Part shown: positions 9,271 through 20,399 of the stretch, piece by piece
Layout of the letters: the number at the start of each line of letters is the position of its first letter
Position numbering within the stretch: the stretch's first letter is position 1
Assembly (NCBI GenBank): GCA_040143965.1
Contig: JASJQH010007102.1
Span: 1 to 20,505, forward strand
Reading direction: 5' to 3'
DNA length: 20,505 nt
From: Basidiobolus ranarum
Taxonomy: Eukaryota > Basidiobolomycota > Basidiobolomycetes > Basidiobolales
The notes under the pieces: model-generated
The model's input: the letters and a program-made list of their open reading frames with translations, nothing else
The model's database searches: none
What the model was told of the DNA's origin: nothing
Program-made: the position numbers and the translations under genes

Positions 9271-11732
9271 ATGTCGAGGAGTCCTGAAATGTGCTCTCCA
9301 CCTGAGAGCCCTCCGCAATCTCGAATAAGCTCGCCTTCGATTTCAAGTATACATGCATCTATACTTTCAACTTCTTTATTCCCACCTAGAAATTCAACAT
9401 CAAAGAAAGATGATCTTCACCAAATGCAAGAAAAAGACCCATTAGCTACTGAAATATGGCGCTTATACAGTAAAGCGAAAGATAATTTACCTAATGGCGA
9501 GCGTTTAGAAAATCTAACTTGGAGGATGATGGCCATGACATTGAAAACTCGGAAAGAGGAAGTAGCAAGAGCTAGATCTATCACTCCTACTTCTAACGGA
9601 ACCAGCAAAGTATATACCAACAGACAAGATTCTACTGATTTCATTCTAGAACGACAAGTGACTTCTACCAACTTTGATACTTCTAGCAGAGATTGCGAAG
9701 TTTCAAACATTAAAAAAGAAAACTATTCACTCATCCAATCTGAAAAGACGGACCCCTCCAATGATATTGCGCTAATGAAAAACCCGACTGAAGGATCTTT
9801 CGGTCTTAATACAGTCACTTTGAACCATAACTATCTAACAAGCAAGGGCCATTTGGTATTATTATTCTTATTGACGTAGCTTTTTCAATAGAATCTAACA
9901 TTTTTTCTCTGTACCTTGAAAAGAATTTCACCAAGCCAATGCCAGTAGACAACTCCATATCGTCTTTGAATGCAGATATCCAAAACAATTCGACTTTAAC
10001 ACCAAAACTGGACACTTTCAATTTTTTGGAAAATAGCACTACTTCTATGGGACACCTAAGTGACCTTTCTACTGCAAGTAATGGATCTTCATCAATGAAG
10101 ACATCCAATAATTTTAGCACACTTTCGATAGGCAGTGGATTTGATTTCTCGCCTAACGAAGTAAACTCTTCTGCCAACCATACTGCTCAGTATTTTCCTG
10201 AACTCAACAATCAATCCAACCTAAACTTTATGAATCTCATGGATTCTGATACATACTCTGCAATCGAGAATCCAGATATGTATAACAGCTCACTTCCTAC
10301 ACCACCTCATTCCCAAAGCTTCTCTACCCTGAAAAGTTTCCCATTCACCTCAGGGACGAGCGCTAATCCCTCGTCTAGTCATATCGTAAGAGCATTTCCC
10401 TCTATTCAAATTGCCGAAGATCCTCCCGAACCACCTAGGAACCTACCTCATTATCAAAATATTGAAGAAAAGAATGGAAATATGAATGGGTTGAACTCGA
10501 TTGAACCTGTTGAAAAATCAACTTTAAAAGCCAGCAGTAAATCTAAGCGAAATGTTACCCCATCCAACAGTAATGAAAATCCAAGTTGCTCCAATTGTAA
10601 AACAACAACAACCCCGTTGTGGAGACGCAATCCTCAAGGAGGGCAGCCTTTATGTAATGCATGCGGTTTATTCTTGAAACTTCATGGTATCGTTAGACCA
10701 CTCAGTTTGAAAACGAATGTGATTAAAAAACGAAACCGTAATCCAGCTAAAGACAGTAAAGGAGTGTCAAACGGGAATGCTACCGGATCACAAACCAATG
10801 GAGCCCCCAAGGATATTGCTCTTGGTAATACCCATTTGCCAGATCCAATTGATAACAATACAAATAATCCAAGGTTGAACGAAGTGTCAAACTCACTTGG
10901 TTTTGAGAGCGCCAATGATCCTAACCGCTCTTCGGTTAGTACTATTGTTCCGAATAAACGGCCTCGTCAACTTTCCTTCGACGAATCACTCGAAAGTAGT
11001 CATCCTACGCAACTCGATGTTTCTAACAGTTTACCCCCACTCGGTGTTCAGACGCAAGGCATCGCCGAGCAGATTAATGACTTGAATGACGTTGCTAGAG
11101 TTGCAGCTATCTCCAGCCAAAGGTCAACAAATCTACAACAGTTGAAGCAACTTCAATTATTACAAGCCCAGAAACAAACGATAGCTCATCAACCAGCAAA
11201 CTTGTGCTTATCAGGCGATAATATTCCCGACAACGCAGCCGAAATCGATTTGATCGATATTTCTTTTGCCGGAGCACAACAAAACACTCAGCCACTTGGA
11301 GACGGTCAACTCAATGTATTCAATCAGCAAGTAGATTCATTACACCACCACAATGCCCAAAGCACCGTTGTAGTCTCACCAGAGAATATTCCTCCGTACA
11401 TTGTCTCCCCTGATATCGGCATGATTCCATTCCATGCACCAGTCACCGCCTCTCTTCCACCAAACCCCAGTTTGAATGGAATGAACTCAGGACTGAATAC
11501 CTCAACATTTAATGCAATCAATATTTCCAATAACGACGTTGCAAGGTCTATGGGGGCTGATAATCTAAGCAGCTTTGGTGACAACATGGGTGTAAGTGAC
11601 TATTTTGGCGCAGGCGCGCTTTGGACAGGAGCGACGGAACGGGAATCAGTCAATAATGAAATATTTACTTATCGCTACGACTACGAAGACGATATGAACA
11701 TGTTTGCCTCGGGGTCTATTTGGTTCAAGTGA
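9271..11732 (+). CDS. areA: AreA/NIT2-type GATA zinc-finger nitrogen regulator
   Basis: Two exons (9271-9855, 9924-11732) give 797 residues; the 68-nt intron has a weak GTATTA donor, a TCTAAC branch site and a GAAAAG acceptor, and preserves phase. Residues about 56-97 ([19 protein letters not shown]...[10 protein letters not shown]) match the conserved N-terminal domain of fungal AreA proteins (DUF1752). The single zinc finger starts at Cys417 ([16 protein letters not shown]...[13 protein letters not shown]), followed by the basic tail VIKKRNR. The loop between the two cysteine pairs has 18 residues rather than the 17 usual in AreA, owing to an additional Gly (GGAGGG). Long Ser/Asn/Pro-rich stretches flank the finger, and a Leu/Gln-rich segment lies near 598-615. 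AreA-type factors activate use of secondary nitrogen sources through HGATAR sites. The exact orthologue is inferred; another GATA paralogue is possible. Confidence 0.9.
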
Positions 11733-12422
11733 GGATAATGCTACATGTCAAATGAGCTCGTCGGGATCATTCAGCCATCCTTTTGTCAATAGTCTTTTAA
11801 TAATTATGAGTGTATATATAACTTTATACTAGAAGAAAACATGGAGATACTTTCCAATTTTTCGCGTACTCTAATGATTTATTGAACCTAAAATCAACTC
11901 GGCTTCGAGCGACAACGCTTCTTTATACCAAATGCCATTTACTTACCACTGTTTTTGACCCACAACAACTCTTACTAGCCGGCGTTTGTTAAGTAGGCTC
12001 TACATGTTGCATTTCTCACATCCACTTCGTTTATTCGTTGATTGTAACTCAGGTAAAACATCTAATTTCGGTAATAAACAGATCATCTATATTCAGCACC
12101 ACCTCATTTCTCATGAAACTTTCCCATTTTGATTAGAACATTCTCTTCGAAAAGATCAATTGTATATATGAACTCCAATGGTATATGTTTTACCGATCTG
12201 TGCAAGAGCCTAATGTTACGTAAGATCTATCTTTTTATACAGCTGCAGGGATCAACAACAACTTTGTTAAATGGAATTGATTGAACCAGATTCAGAAATA
12301 TGAGATTGACTTGATTAGGTTTACCATAGCTCTGGTGTGCATATATGCTTTTCCTATTTATTGAAGTATTAAAGTCACCATCCAACCCTACTTTTACCTA
12401 GAATTATTTCCGGTCTTCGAGC
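11733..12422. other. Intergenic region between GATA gene and TLDc gene
   Basis: About 690 bp between two co-directional plus-strand genes. It includes the GATA gene's 3' end (AT-rich, TAATAATTATG and TATATATAAC near 11797-11825) and the promoter of the TLDc gene. No coding exon, RNA gene or repeat is visible. Confidence 0.5.
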
Positions 12423-14096
12423 ATGGGAAATAAGCATTCTTCCAAATCTAGAGAACACCATTCTAGTAAAAAGCATACAGCAAATAAGCCGAAACAAATA
12501 CAGACTTTGACCTCAGCAGAAAGTAATCAAGATCACAATGTATCGCCTGTCGAACTGGCCAATATTAACCGAGTTTTTCAAAGTCTGAAAAAAGAAGTAA
12601 ATGGTGTCAGTATAATACCAGAAGAAACATTCCAGGTAACTCATCAGAATATAAAAAAGAAAGAAATTTCTGCACTTGCTTATTGGTACAATCTTTCTTA
12701 GGTCTTTATTGGTTTGCCCAAAGAATTAAATCTACCTCACATTTTATATGGTCCCTTTTGTAAGCTTCCAAGCATGTTAAAGGGTGCACCTCAAGATACT
12801 ACTCCCGGCTTGACATACGATTGTTTAAAAACCTCCGCCGCTTTTTACTGTGAACAACATAAAGATTTTCCTACAGGATGTAAAGAAAGAATTGGAATCT
12901 TTTTCGAAACTTTAGCTGAGCCAGTTAAGGAGGGAGAAGAAACTCAAGTCTCTTTTGGACATATATATGATGTATTGGCTGGAACCTTTTGGGTTATGAA
13001 AACGTACTTTGCTAATCAACTACAAGATACCCTCTTAGGAGATGAACCTCACCAACCAGTCACCGTACCGACTTATGAGCCAGCAATAGAACTAGTAGTG
13101 ACACAATTGGCAATTTATCAACGAAAAGCACAGAAAGATGATAAAAACTTCAGTATGTTCTCCTCTAATGAGTTGATAAGTCGAACCGTTTTTGAGCATT
13201 TCGTAGAGCGCAATATACCCATTTTCCTGATGGTATGGAGAGCATATATTTACGCCAAAGTTTATTTGAGTGAAACTGATGGGCCTAGAGTTGGTAGACA
13301 TATATTTGGGGGCAAAGATGTATTACCCAAGTATAACTTTTCTTCCGAAATTTTGAAACTAGGTGATGTTTGTATGTTATGTTGTTTCCTCCCATCATCG
13401 GTAATTCAAGGTATTACTTGGAATACTTTATATAACGGCTCAGAACATGGGTATAGCATGAATCGTTTGGAGACTAGAGTATTTAAATACCCGGGACCCA
13501 CTATGCTCGTGGCAAAGGTTTTCATAACTAAGGTAGAAGGAACTTCCAGAGGAAATCTCACTAAAGGCAGCGAAATGATAATTGGTGCATACATCAACGA
13601 ACCCTGGCGTTTTTCTAAACAGTTTTGGGGCAGTAGCGAATGCAAATTATTTGAATTATCTCCACATTTTGAGGTATTCCCTTCCAATGGTCGAACTGAT
13701 TCTCACGTATATTGTCATTCTTCGCAAGGAATTGGATTTGGAGGTAAATGCGGAAAATTCCAACTATACTTTGATAATACCTTTCAGTCAGGGAAATTCG
13801 TGAATGACCCGTTGTTAGACAATATAACATATACCCTGTCACACTCTCGTCCGGATTTCCAGATTGAATTCGATGTCATGGAAATTGAAGTTATTGGACT
13901 TGGTGGTGAACAAGCAAAGAAACAACAAAGTAGAGAATGGAAATTCGAAGCAAATGAGGCTAATCGTCGTGGCAACGTAAATCTCGCCAATAAAAATCAG
14001 AGCAGGCAAATCCTTGAAATGGCAGGGATATTGGATACTTCAGCGGGAGAATTAGAAATGATGCGTGGACAATCAGAAGAAAAAGAGATTCTCTAA
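12423..14096 (+). CDS. TLDc-domain protein, Rtc5/MEAK7-like, probably N-myristoylated
   Basis: Two exons (12423-12635, 12702-14096) give 535 residues; the 66-nt intron runs from GTAACT to CTTAG in phase 0. The protein starts MGNKHSSK: Gly2 with Ser6 fits the N-myristoylation consensus, so membrane attachment is likely. An N-terminal helical region (about 100-270) precedes the TLDc domain (about 280-473), which shows LCCFLPSSVIQGITWNTLYN, GYSMNRLETRVFKYPGPTML, IIGAYINEPW, FGSS-like WGSSECKLFEL and QGIGFGGKCGKFQLYFDN. A charged, Gln/Asn-rich tail follows. Length and layout fit yeast Rtc5 (vacuolar, linked to V-ATPase disassembly) and animal MEAK7 (lysosomal mTOR signalling). The vacuolar role is inferred from these relatives. 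Oxr1-type TLDc proteins are the alternative but lack this N-terminus. Confidence 0.88.
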
Positions 14097-14741
14097 TGAA
14101 TAGTTCAGACATTCTTGGATGGTAATCGTTAAGCCTTGCATGTATTTAGATAAATATACAATACTCCAGATTTCATATTAAAAATATCTAAAAACCAGTG
14201 GACTCAGCAAATGTTCGTCAGTACCATGTGACTTGAAATCAGACAAAATTTAACAATACTCGCTTCAATCAGAAGACGTGGAGATGCCAAATCAGTAAAA
14301 CTTACTAATAATTACATCAAACTTTAGGCTGAATTCATTTACTTCACCTGGATAAATTAAACAACCCATATAGCCCAATATGAAAACTTCATATAGAAAA
14401 TCCGCTTCCATTAAGATCAAAAATCAAATGATCAATCGTTGATTTATATAATGACTCATTAAGTGTAAAGAGAAGTATAGAATACACCAAACTTGGGCGC
14501 TTCATTGGATATGGGATACTGGGTGTGATTACATGGGATATTTGCCTTTTTGAGAGGCAGGTAAAAAGGTACCAGGATCATTCAGAAATTAAATAATGAA
14601 CTGCAATCGATTGGTAAGCGATGTTGTGTCTAGACAAAAAATAATCTGAAAGTCTGGAAGCAATATTTATCGTACAAAGTTTGTTCGCGCAGGGAAGATT
14701 AATGCTATGTACAACGTGTTGGAGTCTCCCCGTAACAAGAG
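14097..14741. other. Convergent intergenic region
   Basis: About 645 bp between the 3' ends of the plus-strand TLDc gene and the minus-strand glycosyltransferase-like gene. AT-rich, with possible polyadenylation-type A/T stretches on both strands. No coding exon, RNA gene or repeat is recognised. Confidence 0.5.
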
Positions 14742-15774
14742 TTAATAATCGTGTTTTTTACGTTTAAGGTGATTTTCAATTTGAATTTTGCAGTCTTTAT
14801 CGAGATGCGTTAACAATCCTGTCAGTCCGTCAAAACGACACCGAAATCCATTTTTAGCCATGAGATAAGTAAAAGCGGCTTGATCTTGTCGATGGTTAGC
14901 GCGACTGGATCCCACTGGTGCAATGCATTCTTTCATAAGGCCGCACTGAGCCCACGGTCTAATCACCTTGTCCATAACAGTTGAGTTCTTGGAGTCAAAG
15001 GCAATAAAAGCCCCGTTGCAGTTGACAAATTCCGTGTAATGCTCCATAGAGTCAGTGAAATACTCTATCATTCCGGGGTGTGTGAAGTCTGGAATGGTTC
15101 CCTTACTAGGTGGACTGAATATGCCATACTTCTCCACATAGCTGACGACATCCAATAAGAAATGAGGAAAAGCGCGGTCACCAGAATCCATCCAAAGGAT
15201 CACTCCAGGATAGCGTTGGGCCGCCTCATGGATTATACCGGTCTTCCAGCCATACTCACCTCTATTAATATGAACACTCCAGAAGGAGGGATATTTAGTG
15301 TAGTCAAAAGTCACTAGCTCATGGAAATATCCTTGTTTTTGAAATTCTTTAAGTGTGGCTCTTTGTCCCTCGCCTATTCCCAAATCATACACCACTATTT
15401 TTGGTTGTGCAGAAGCGGGCATGAACCGGAGAGTATCTTGCAACGTGTACAGATAACTTTGAAGAGGGCAAAAGTGATTAGCACTTGCAGCTGTCACAAT
15501 GGTATATCTGTATCCAGAAGGATTTTCTAGAATTTACAAAAGGGTCAAAACAAATATTTGGATACAATATGCATAAGAGATACATACCTGTTAGATAGGA
15601 CAACTCGGTATCCACATCACTCACATAACGTGAGCCGAAGTAAACCAGGCCACAGATAATTAATACCGCCTGTATTATGAAGAAAATCTTGAGAGATTTA
15701 GAGACCTTGGACTTGTTTGCCCTAGAAGAGTGTTCTTCTGAGGGAAGAAGTGGTTCCTCGATATATTTCGCCAT
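14742..15774 (-). CDS. Type II membrane glycosyltransferase-like protein
   Basis: Two exons (15774-15588, 15526-14742) separated by a 61-nt intron (GTATGT...TTCTAG) give 323 residues. The N-terminal cytosolic tail is short and polar; one transmembrane helix (about 28-47, KIFFIIQAVLIICGLVYFG) follows, then a lumenal domain: type II topology typical of Golgi enzymes. The domain opens with RYTIVTAASANHFCPLQSYL, has KIVVYDLGIGEGQ, an ILWMDSGDR motif (Asp176 and Asp179, where glycosyltransferases carry a DxD metal site) and HRQDQAAFTYL, a common late motif. This resembles the DUF1647-type families of predicted glycosyltransferases. Donor and acceptor cannot be told. The intron in this model restores the frame exactly, so the gene appears intact. 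Confidence 0.8.
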
Positions 15775-17607
15775 GTCTTGTCAAAGTTGGAAAAAGAAGG
15801 TGTGGGGACAATTTATAAAAAAACGAGATTTGGATATGAACACAGATCTAATATTTATGAGGGTTCCGATTTAAGAAGGTACCATGGAATGGTCAAGGTT
15901 ATATTAGAAGGTACTTTGAGCATAGTCTCATTAGTTTAGGAGTCATTTGATTGATTGACTTTTCAATTAATCTACAAGTGGGTATCGATTGACTGAAGGG
16001 GTGTTTGTTGGTTGAATCAATGTGCTTAACGGCGTTCAATCCGAGCTACTACGTCATAACTCTTTAGGTAACACTTGTAACGCCGACTTTTAAATTGGCG
16101 ACTGCCCAAAGTAATTTGAATGTTCTTCCCCATTTTATAATCATATTTATTTTCGCGATGATTAAGATGCAGATGTATTTATAGTTTCTGAAAACGAACT
16201 CAATTCGCCAGCCATATTTAGATTCTGCATATAGTAATATTGTATTCCGCCCAACGTTCAGTGTAACAAATTGTGCAGAATGAAAGATCACATCTACATA
16301 GATCTGAAGTGCTTACCGTATATGCTGGTATTTAACACACGCTACTTTTTTGGAAGAATTTTTGATATTCAATGGCGCTTTGTCAGAACGTGGCGTCCAC
16401 ACTGCAATCCATTGAGTGAAACAAACGCGTTCAAATAACCAAGAATCTATGGCATACTTCCGGGTGACTATCGTGCAATCCAAAGAAACTTCCAGTAAAC
16501 GATCAACGCTATAGTTCATATACTGAGGAAGCAATAGTGTGGGGATCTCTTGCCAACGTAAAGAGTTACAAGTTTATGTATTTTCATCCAGCTTGGGGTA
16601 GTTACAGAGTTTACCTACTCTTCACCTCTATTATATAACATTCAATCATTCGGAGAAAATCCTCGAGGAGAGCGAGTTAGGTAAATCCTGAGGAGTAGTT
16701 GTCATGGACCCAACTTTCCACCATTACATTTACTTTCAATACTTTGTCAGTTGGCTTCTTTCTGCAGCATCACCTTTCAAATATCCATTCTTCAGTGTAC
16801 GCGATGTTCTCCACTTTTACTTAATTTTGTTTCATAGTGTATTATGTTCAGTAAACTATGTTCAACAGTCTAGTAAGAAAGATACAAGTCAAGTTCGAGT
16901 TAGAGGATGCTGGTAGACTGGAGTACCGCTCCAGATAAATGCGAAGAAGTGAGAGCAACCTTCGATACCATCTTTCAAATCACTTTTTTAGTATTCCCCA
17001 CGATACAAACTTTCCTCAAGATTATTGAAATTAGCCACCACCTCTCGAAATATGAACCGATTATCCTAGAGACAAGTCTCAGCCCATGTATTTCCGGAAG
17101 TTCTATCTCTCATTTTGATTTCAGAACGTCTAACAACTTTTCAGACCTTTATGGAGGATGGTGATGTCTCTTTATAGGAAGGCGTAGAAATTGTACTGGT
17201 GAATCAATTGGACCTAGTGTTCTCAAAACGTTAGGGTACACAACGAATCCTAACGTCAAGCTATTATCAGGGGTTTTCTTTTCAGCCTCATCACTGTGCG
17301 GTGGAGGAAGTGTTTGTTGCACTCATTTCACCTATTTGCTTATCATTCTAGCTTCAATATACAAATATTTATCAATGTAATTGTTTCCACCAGCTTAATT
17401 TATACATTCGTATGCCATTCATGAATTTGTGCGGTTTCCTTAAACAGTTTGTACTTTAATTTCTCAGATTTAGATTGCTATAGATTTCTAATGTGTTTTT
17501 AATAAATATGCGATATTTGCACTTGGGATCTCAAAAATTTTCCTCTTCTGGTTTTCGTGGTGATGGTGTGCGATTTTGTGTGATAAACCTTTAGTAGTTA
17601 ATGCACA
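15775..17607. other. Long divergent intergenic region; possible minus-strand gene at about 16074-16519
   Basis: 1.8 kb between divergent genes with no firm feature. On the minus strand an ATG at 16519 opens MNYSVDRLLEVSLDCTIV and continues open to a good donor (CG|GTAAGC, near 16316); joining it to the TTTCAG acceptor (exon from about 16189) gives a phase-consistent, hydrophobic 37-codon end stopping near 16074. No family is recognised. Plus-strand ORFs at 16704-16916 and 16907-17164 look random. A perfect 8-bp inverted repeat (ACGTTAGG/CCTAACGT) sits at 17228-17256. The region must also hold both promoters, including the Pus1 promoter just before 17608. Confidence 0.3.
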
Positions 17608-19299
17608 ATGCTTTGTAGTAGTAGACAATTTCATCACACCCTTAGGACACGTATCAACTATACGGCAATATTCCTTAATGAAGGTTTAAAGCGTGGATAT
17701 ACCAGCGAGTCGATAGAAACAGGGATTCCTCAAAGGTTACCTAAAAGAAAGGTAGCCTTACTACTGAGTTTTTGTGGAACTGGCTATCAAGGGATGCAAA
17801 AGTAATTCTAAGCCATTTTAGTTTTCGTTTATCTAACCTAACTGAAGGTTGAATTTTTTCTCACTCTTTTCAACATAGAAATCCTAATGCGAGAACCATC
17901 GAGAGTGAACTTTTTAATGCTCTTGTGGCTGCAGGTGCGGTTTCGGAAGAGAACTCTTCAGATCAAAATAAAGTATTTGGTTTCTCGTTTGATATTTTGT
18001 TTGATATTTTTGAAGTTCAATTGGCTAATTTTTCGTATGGTATTTTAAGGTAAGTTTGACGCGTGCTGCTAGAACTGACAAAGGTGTTCACGCTGCCGGA
18101 CAAGTGGTTTCTTTGAAGATGATTATTAGTGATCCTCAGATAGTGCCTCGAATTAATCAACATTTACCAGAAAACATACGGGTTTGGGGTATTGTAGTAT
18201 ATGGATGTTTTAGTTACTCAATTCATGTTCGAGAGTTAACCATGGTTTTGTAAATTAGATTACGTTCGAGTACCAAAATCGTTTAATCCAAAGAATTTCT
18301 GCGAATCCCGTATCTACAGTTACCTTCTCCCAACACATGTTCTAATGTCAACCACAGAAAATGCTATCCAAGTCGTGGATACTTTGAAGGAAGACGGTGA
18401 AAGGCAAGTGCCTGTCACAACCGAAGAGGAACGTATCGTGCAGAGACAGTTTAGAATTTCCTCTGAAAAGCTAGATATTCTTAAGAATTTAAGTGAAAGA
18501 TTTATTGGAACTCACAATTTTCACAACTACACCATTGGTAAATCTTATACCGATACGAGTGCCAAAAGATACATCACGAAATTTGAGGTAAATTTTGATT
18601 AGTCATACGAACTTATCTCTTCGTCGCTTTAACTCAGGATCATAGTGTTCAGAGCCACTAATTATTGATGGTATGGAGTGGGTGAACTTTCAAGTCCAGG
18701 GACAGGCGTTTATGCTGCATCAAATCCGAAAAATGATAGGTAGTTCGCCCATTTACCTATCTATTGAACCAACTCCCTCATATTTATGGTCACGTTAAAC
18801 ATAGGCCTGATTATCCTAACAACTAGATCCAACTCTCCACTTTCATTAATTGAGGATAGTTTTCGCGAGCCTAAACTTAACGTTCCCAAAGCACCCGGTA
18901 TCGGCCTGGTTTTAGAGAGAGTTAGTAGGTCTTTTATTCTACCTGTTATTCAAATAACTAATATTCAAAATATAGCCTTTGTTTACGACATATAACAAAA
19001 CTGCGGTAGCCCAAGGCAAAAGACCGATTGATTTCAGTCTATACAAGGTGACCTTCCATTCCCGCAAATATATCTCATATACCTTTTCTGATTGCCCATT
19101 TCTAATTAAAGGATCAAATCGAAGAGTTCAAACGAAACCATATCATGAGTAGCGTAACTACCTTGGCTGTTGAAAACGATAGGTTAGTTGTATTTCGGTA
19201 ACCTTTTGTAATGAAACTCGAGTACTTAAATTTTCAACCAGTTTCGATCAGTGGATAAAATCACTCTACACCTTTCCAGAGTCATTTGATTACTTATAA
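17608..19299 (+). CDS. PUS1: tRNA pseudouridine synthase, Pus1/TruA family
   Basis: Nine exons (17608-17801, 17879-17972, 18050-18188, 18259-18587, 18646-18739, 18805-18920, 18976-19047, 19112-19182, 19242-19299) splice into 388 residues with all phases consistent. Diagnostic motifs: [15 protein letters not shown] (about 51-65), [19 protein letters not shown] with catalytic Asp106, [41 protein letters not shown] and [13 protein letters not shown]. Pus1 isomerises uridine to pseudouridine in tRNAs and some other RNAs using this Asp as nucleophile. The first 30 residues are Arg-rich without acidic residues ([20 protein letters not shown]), compatible with mitochondrial import; Pus1 in other eukaryotes works in nucleus and mitochondria. 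At 388 residues it is shorter than yeast Pus1. An upstream ATG at 17600 is out of frame. Individual short introns could shift by a few bases. Confidence 0.9.
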
Positions 19300-19348
19300 T
19301 GCCCATTCTAGTCTTGTTTTAGCCTTAAGCCCTATAATAAATCTATAC

Positions 19349-19531
19349 CTAGTTACACTTGCAACCATAAAACCTTTTGCGAAATTGCTGACGCTCCTTG
19401 AGAGCATTGGCCATATATTGTGGTTGAAGGGGTTCTTGGCTACGTTCTATGAGAGCATTATCAATAGACTTTTGTTGGATAGTATCCCACAAGAATTTTG
19501 TTAGTTCACTCAAAGGGGTGCTCGTTTTCAA
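19349..19531 (-). other. Orphan coding-like exon on the minus strand
   Basis: A 60-codon open stretch ending at TAG 19349 reads as a plausible C-terminal exon: LTKFLWDTIQQKSIDNALIE, then PLQPQYMANALKERQQFRKR. It starts directly after an acceptor-like sequence (CATTCCAG, exon from about 19531). It has the charged, helical composition of real protein, unlike its surroundings, but I find no upstream exon between here and 19888, and the in-frame first codon is not ATG. It lies in the convergent gap after PUS1. It could be the last exon of a small gene, an alternative 3' exon of the SH3 gene, or a gene relic. No family recognised. Confidence 0.3.
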
Positions 19532-19887
19532 CTGGAATGCATATGTTTTTTGGTTAAATCAAATTGAAAAGTGGTACTTTCAGGGGAAATTTGAAATAAT
19601 TTTATCAATATATTGGCATCTTTGAAGTTGATATACACTTTTGTTGTCAGTTTCTTTGTAAATTAAGAGGACAATTGAACTCAAATTTCAAACTTAGAAG
19701 GATTCCCCAAGTTTCATCTATGAATAAACAAGAGAAATAACTAATGTTGAAAGTGAAAACGAATAGAAAAGTACATGAATACGAAAGGAAAAAATTCAAG
19801 CAGAGTTGTAAACATCGTCGAATTTCAAACCAAGAAAAATTAAGGTGTGATATTGAACAAGAGTAAGTGTAAATTTTGCTTTTCTTT
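19532..19887. other. AT-rich gap between the orphan exon and the SH3 gene
   Basis: About 355 bp, strongly AT-rich, with homopolymer A and T runs. It holds the 3' end of the minus-strand SH3 gene. No coding exon, RNA gene or repeat is recognised. Confidence 0.45.
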
Positions 19888-20399
19888 TTAAATACTAGAT
19901 TCAGTTGCTGAGGTAGACTCAGGAATCGACTCTATGCAATGTTTAGGAAAAACTCCTTTGACACGACCTCGAGTTTCATTAATGCCTTGTACCCAACCAT
20001 CATCATATTCCACTATAACAGTTACTTGATCACCTGGGAATATCTCCAATTCGTCACCCAAAGTAGGTGTATATGTGTTGCTGACAATGTACGTCTTATG
20101 CAAGTGAGGCGGTGGCAATTTAGCGTCTTCAAAAATGTTGGAATCAAATCCACTACTACTATATCTGCCAGAAAGCTGGGATATTGCGTGCTTTTTGGAT
20201 TGCTGTCGACGATACATTAGCATAGCAAGGCCAGCAACTCCCACCACGACTACCGCCGCTATCCCTCCAATCATACCAGAAGAAATCTTGGCGGAATTCA
20301 TCTCATCTCCATTGTTAACCTGACCTTTTAATATTTCGTCAGAGACTGGTGAATTATCCGAGGGATTGGCAGCAAGAGGTTTTTTGGGAGGCGTGGGAT
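19888..20399 (-). CDS. Single-pass membrane protein with C-terminal SH3 domain (last exon; N-terminus outside window)
   Basis: The exon begins after a TTCTTCTAG acceptor (20400-20401) and is open to TAA at 19888. It reads: Pro-rich, polar segment (PTPPKKPLAANPSDNSP), then a transmembrane helix (MIGGIAAVVVVGVAGLAMLMY) followed by basic residues (RRQQSKK), a Ser/Gly linker, and an SH3 domain (TYTPTLGDELEIFPGDQV, then EYDDGWVQGINETRG, ending GVFPKHCIE). Layout indicates an extracellular or lumenal N-terminus and a cytosolic SH3 that binds proline-rich partners, as in fungal cell-surface or polarity adaptors. The upstream exons are beyond position 20505 or not resolved: the nearest candidate donor (CAG|GTTAGA near 20466) leads into a frame with a stop. 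The internal ATG at 20301 is an unlikely true start. Confidence 0.8.

Noticed and set aside
10682-10915. Minus-strand ORF opposite the GATA gene
   Set aside because: Shadow of the real plus-strand exon.
16704-17164. Two overlapping plus-strand ORFs in the divergent gap
   Set aside because: Aromatic/Ser-rich text without domain, codon pattern or splice signals that support a gene; the CTGGAG...CTCCAG hairpin at 16918-16934 inside is too short to matter.
17985-18014. Imperfect tandem TTTGATATTTTG repeat
   Set aside because: Two copies within PUS1 intron 2 only; ordinary low-complexity intron sequence.
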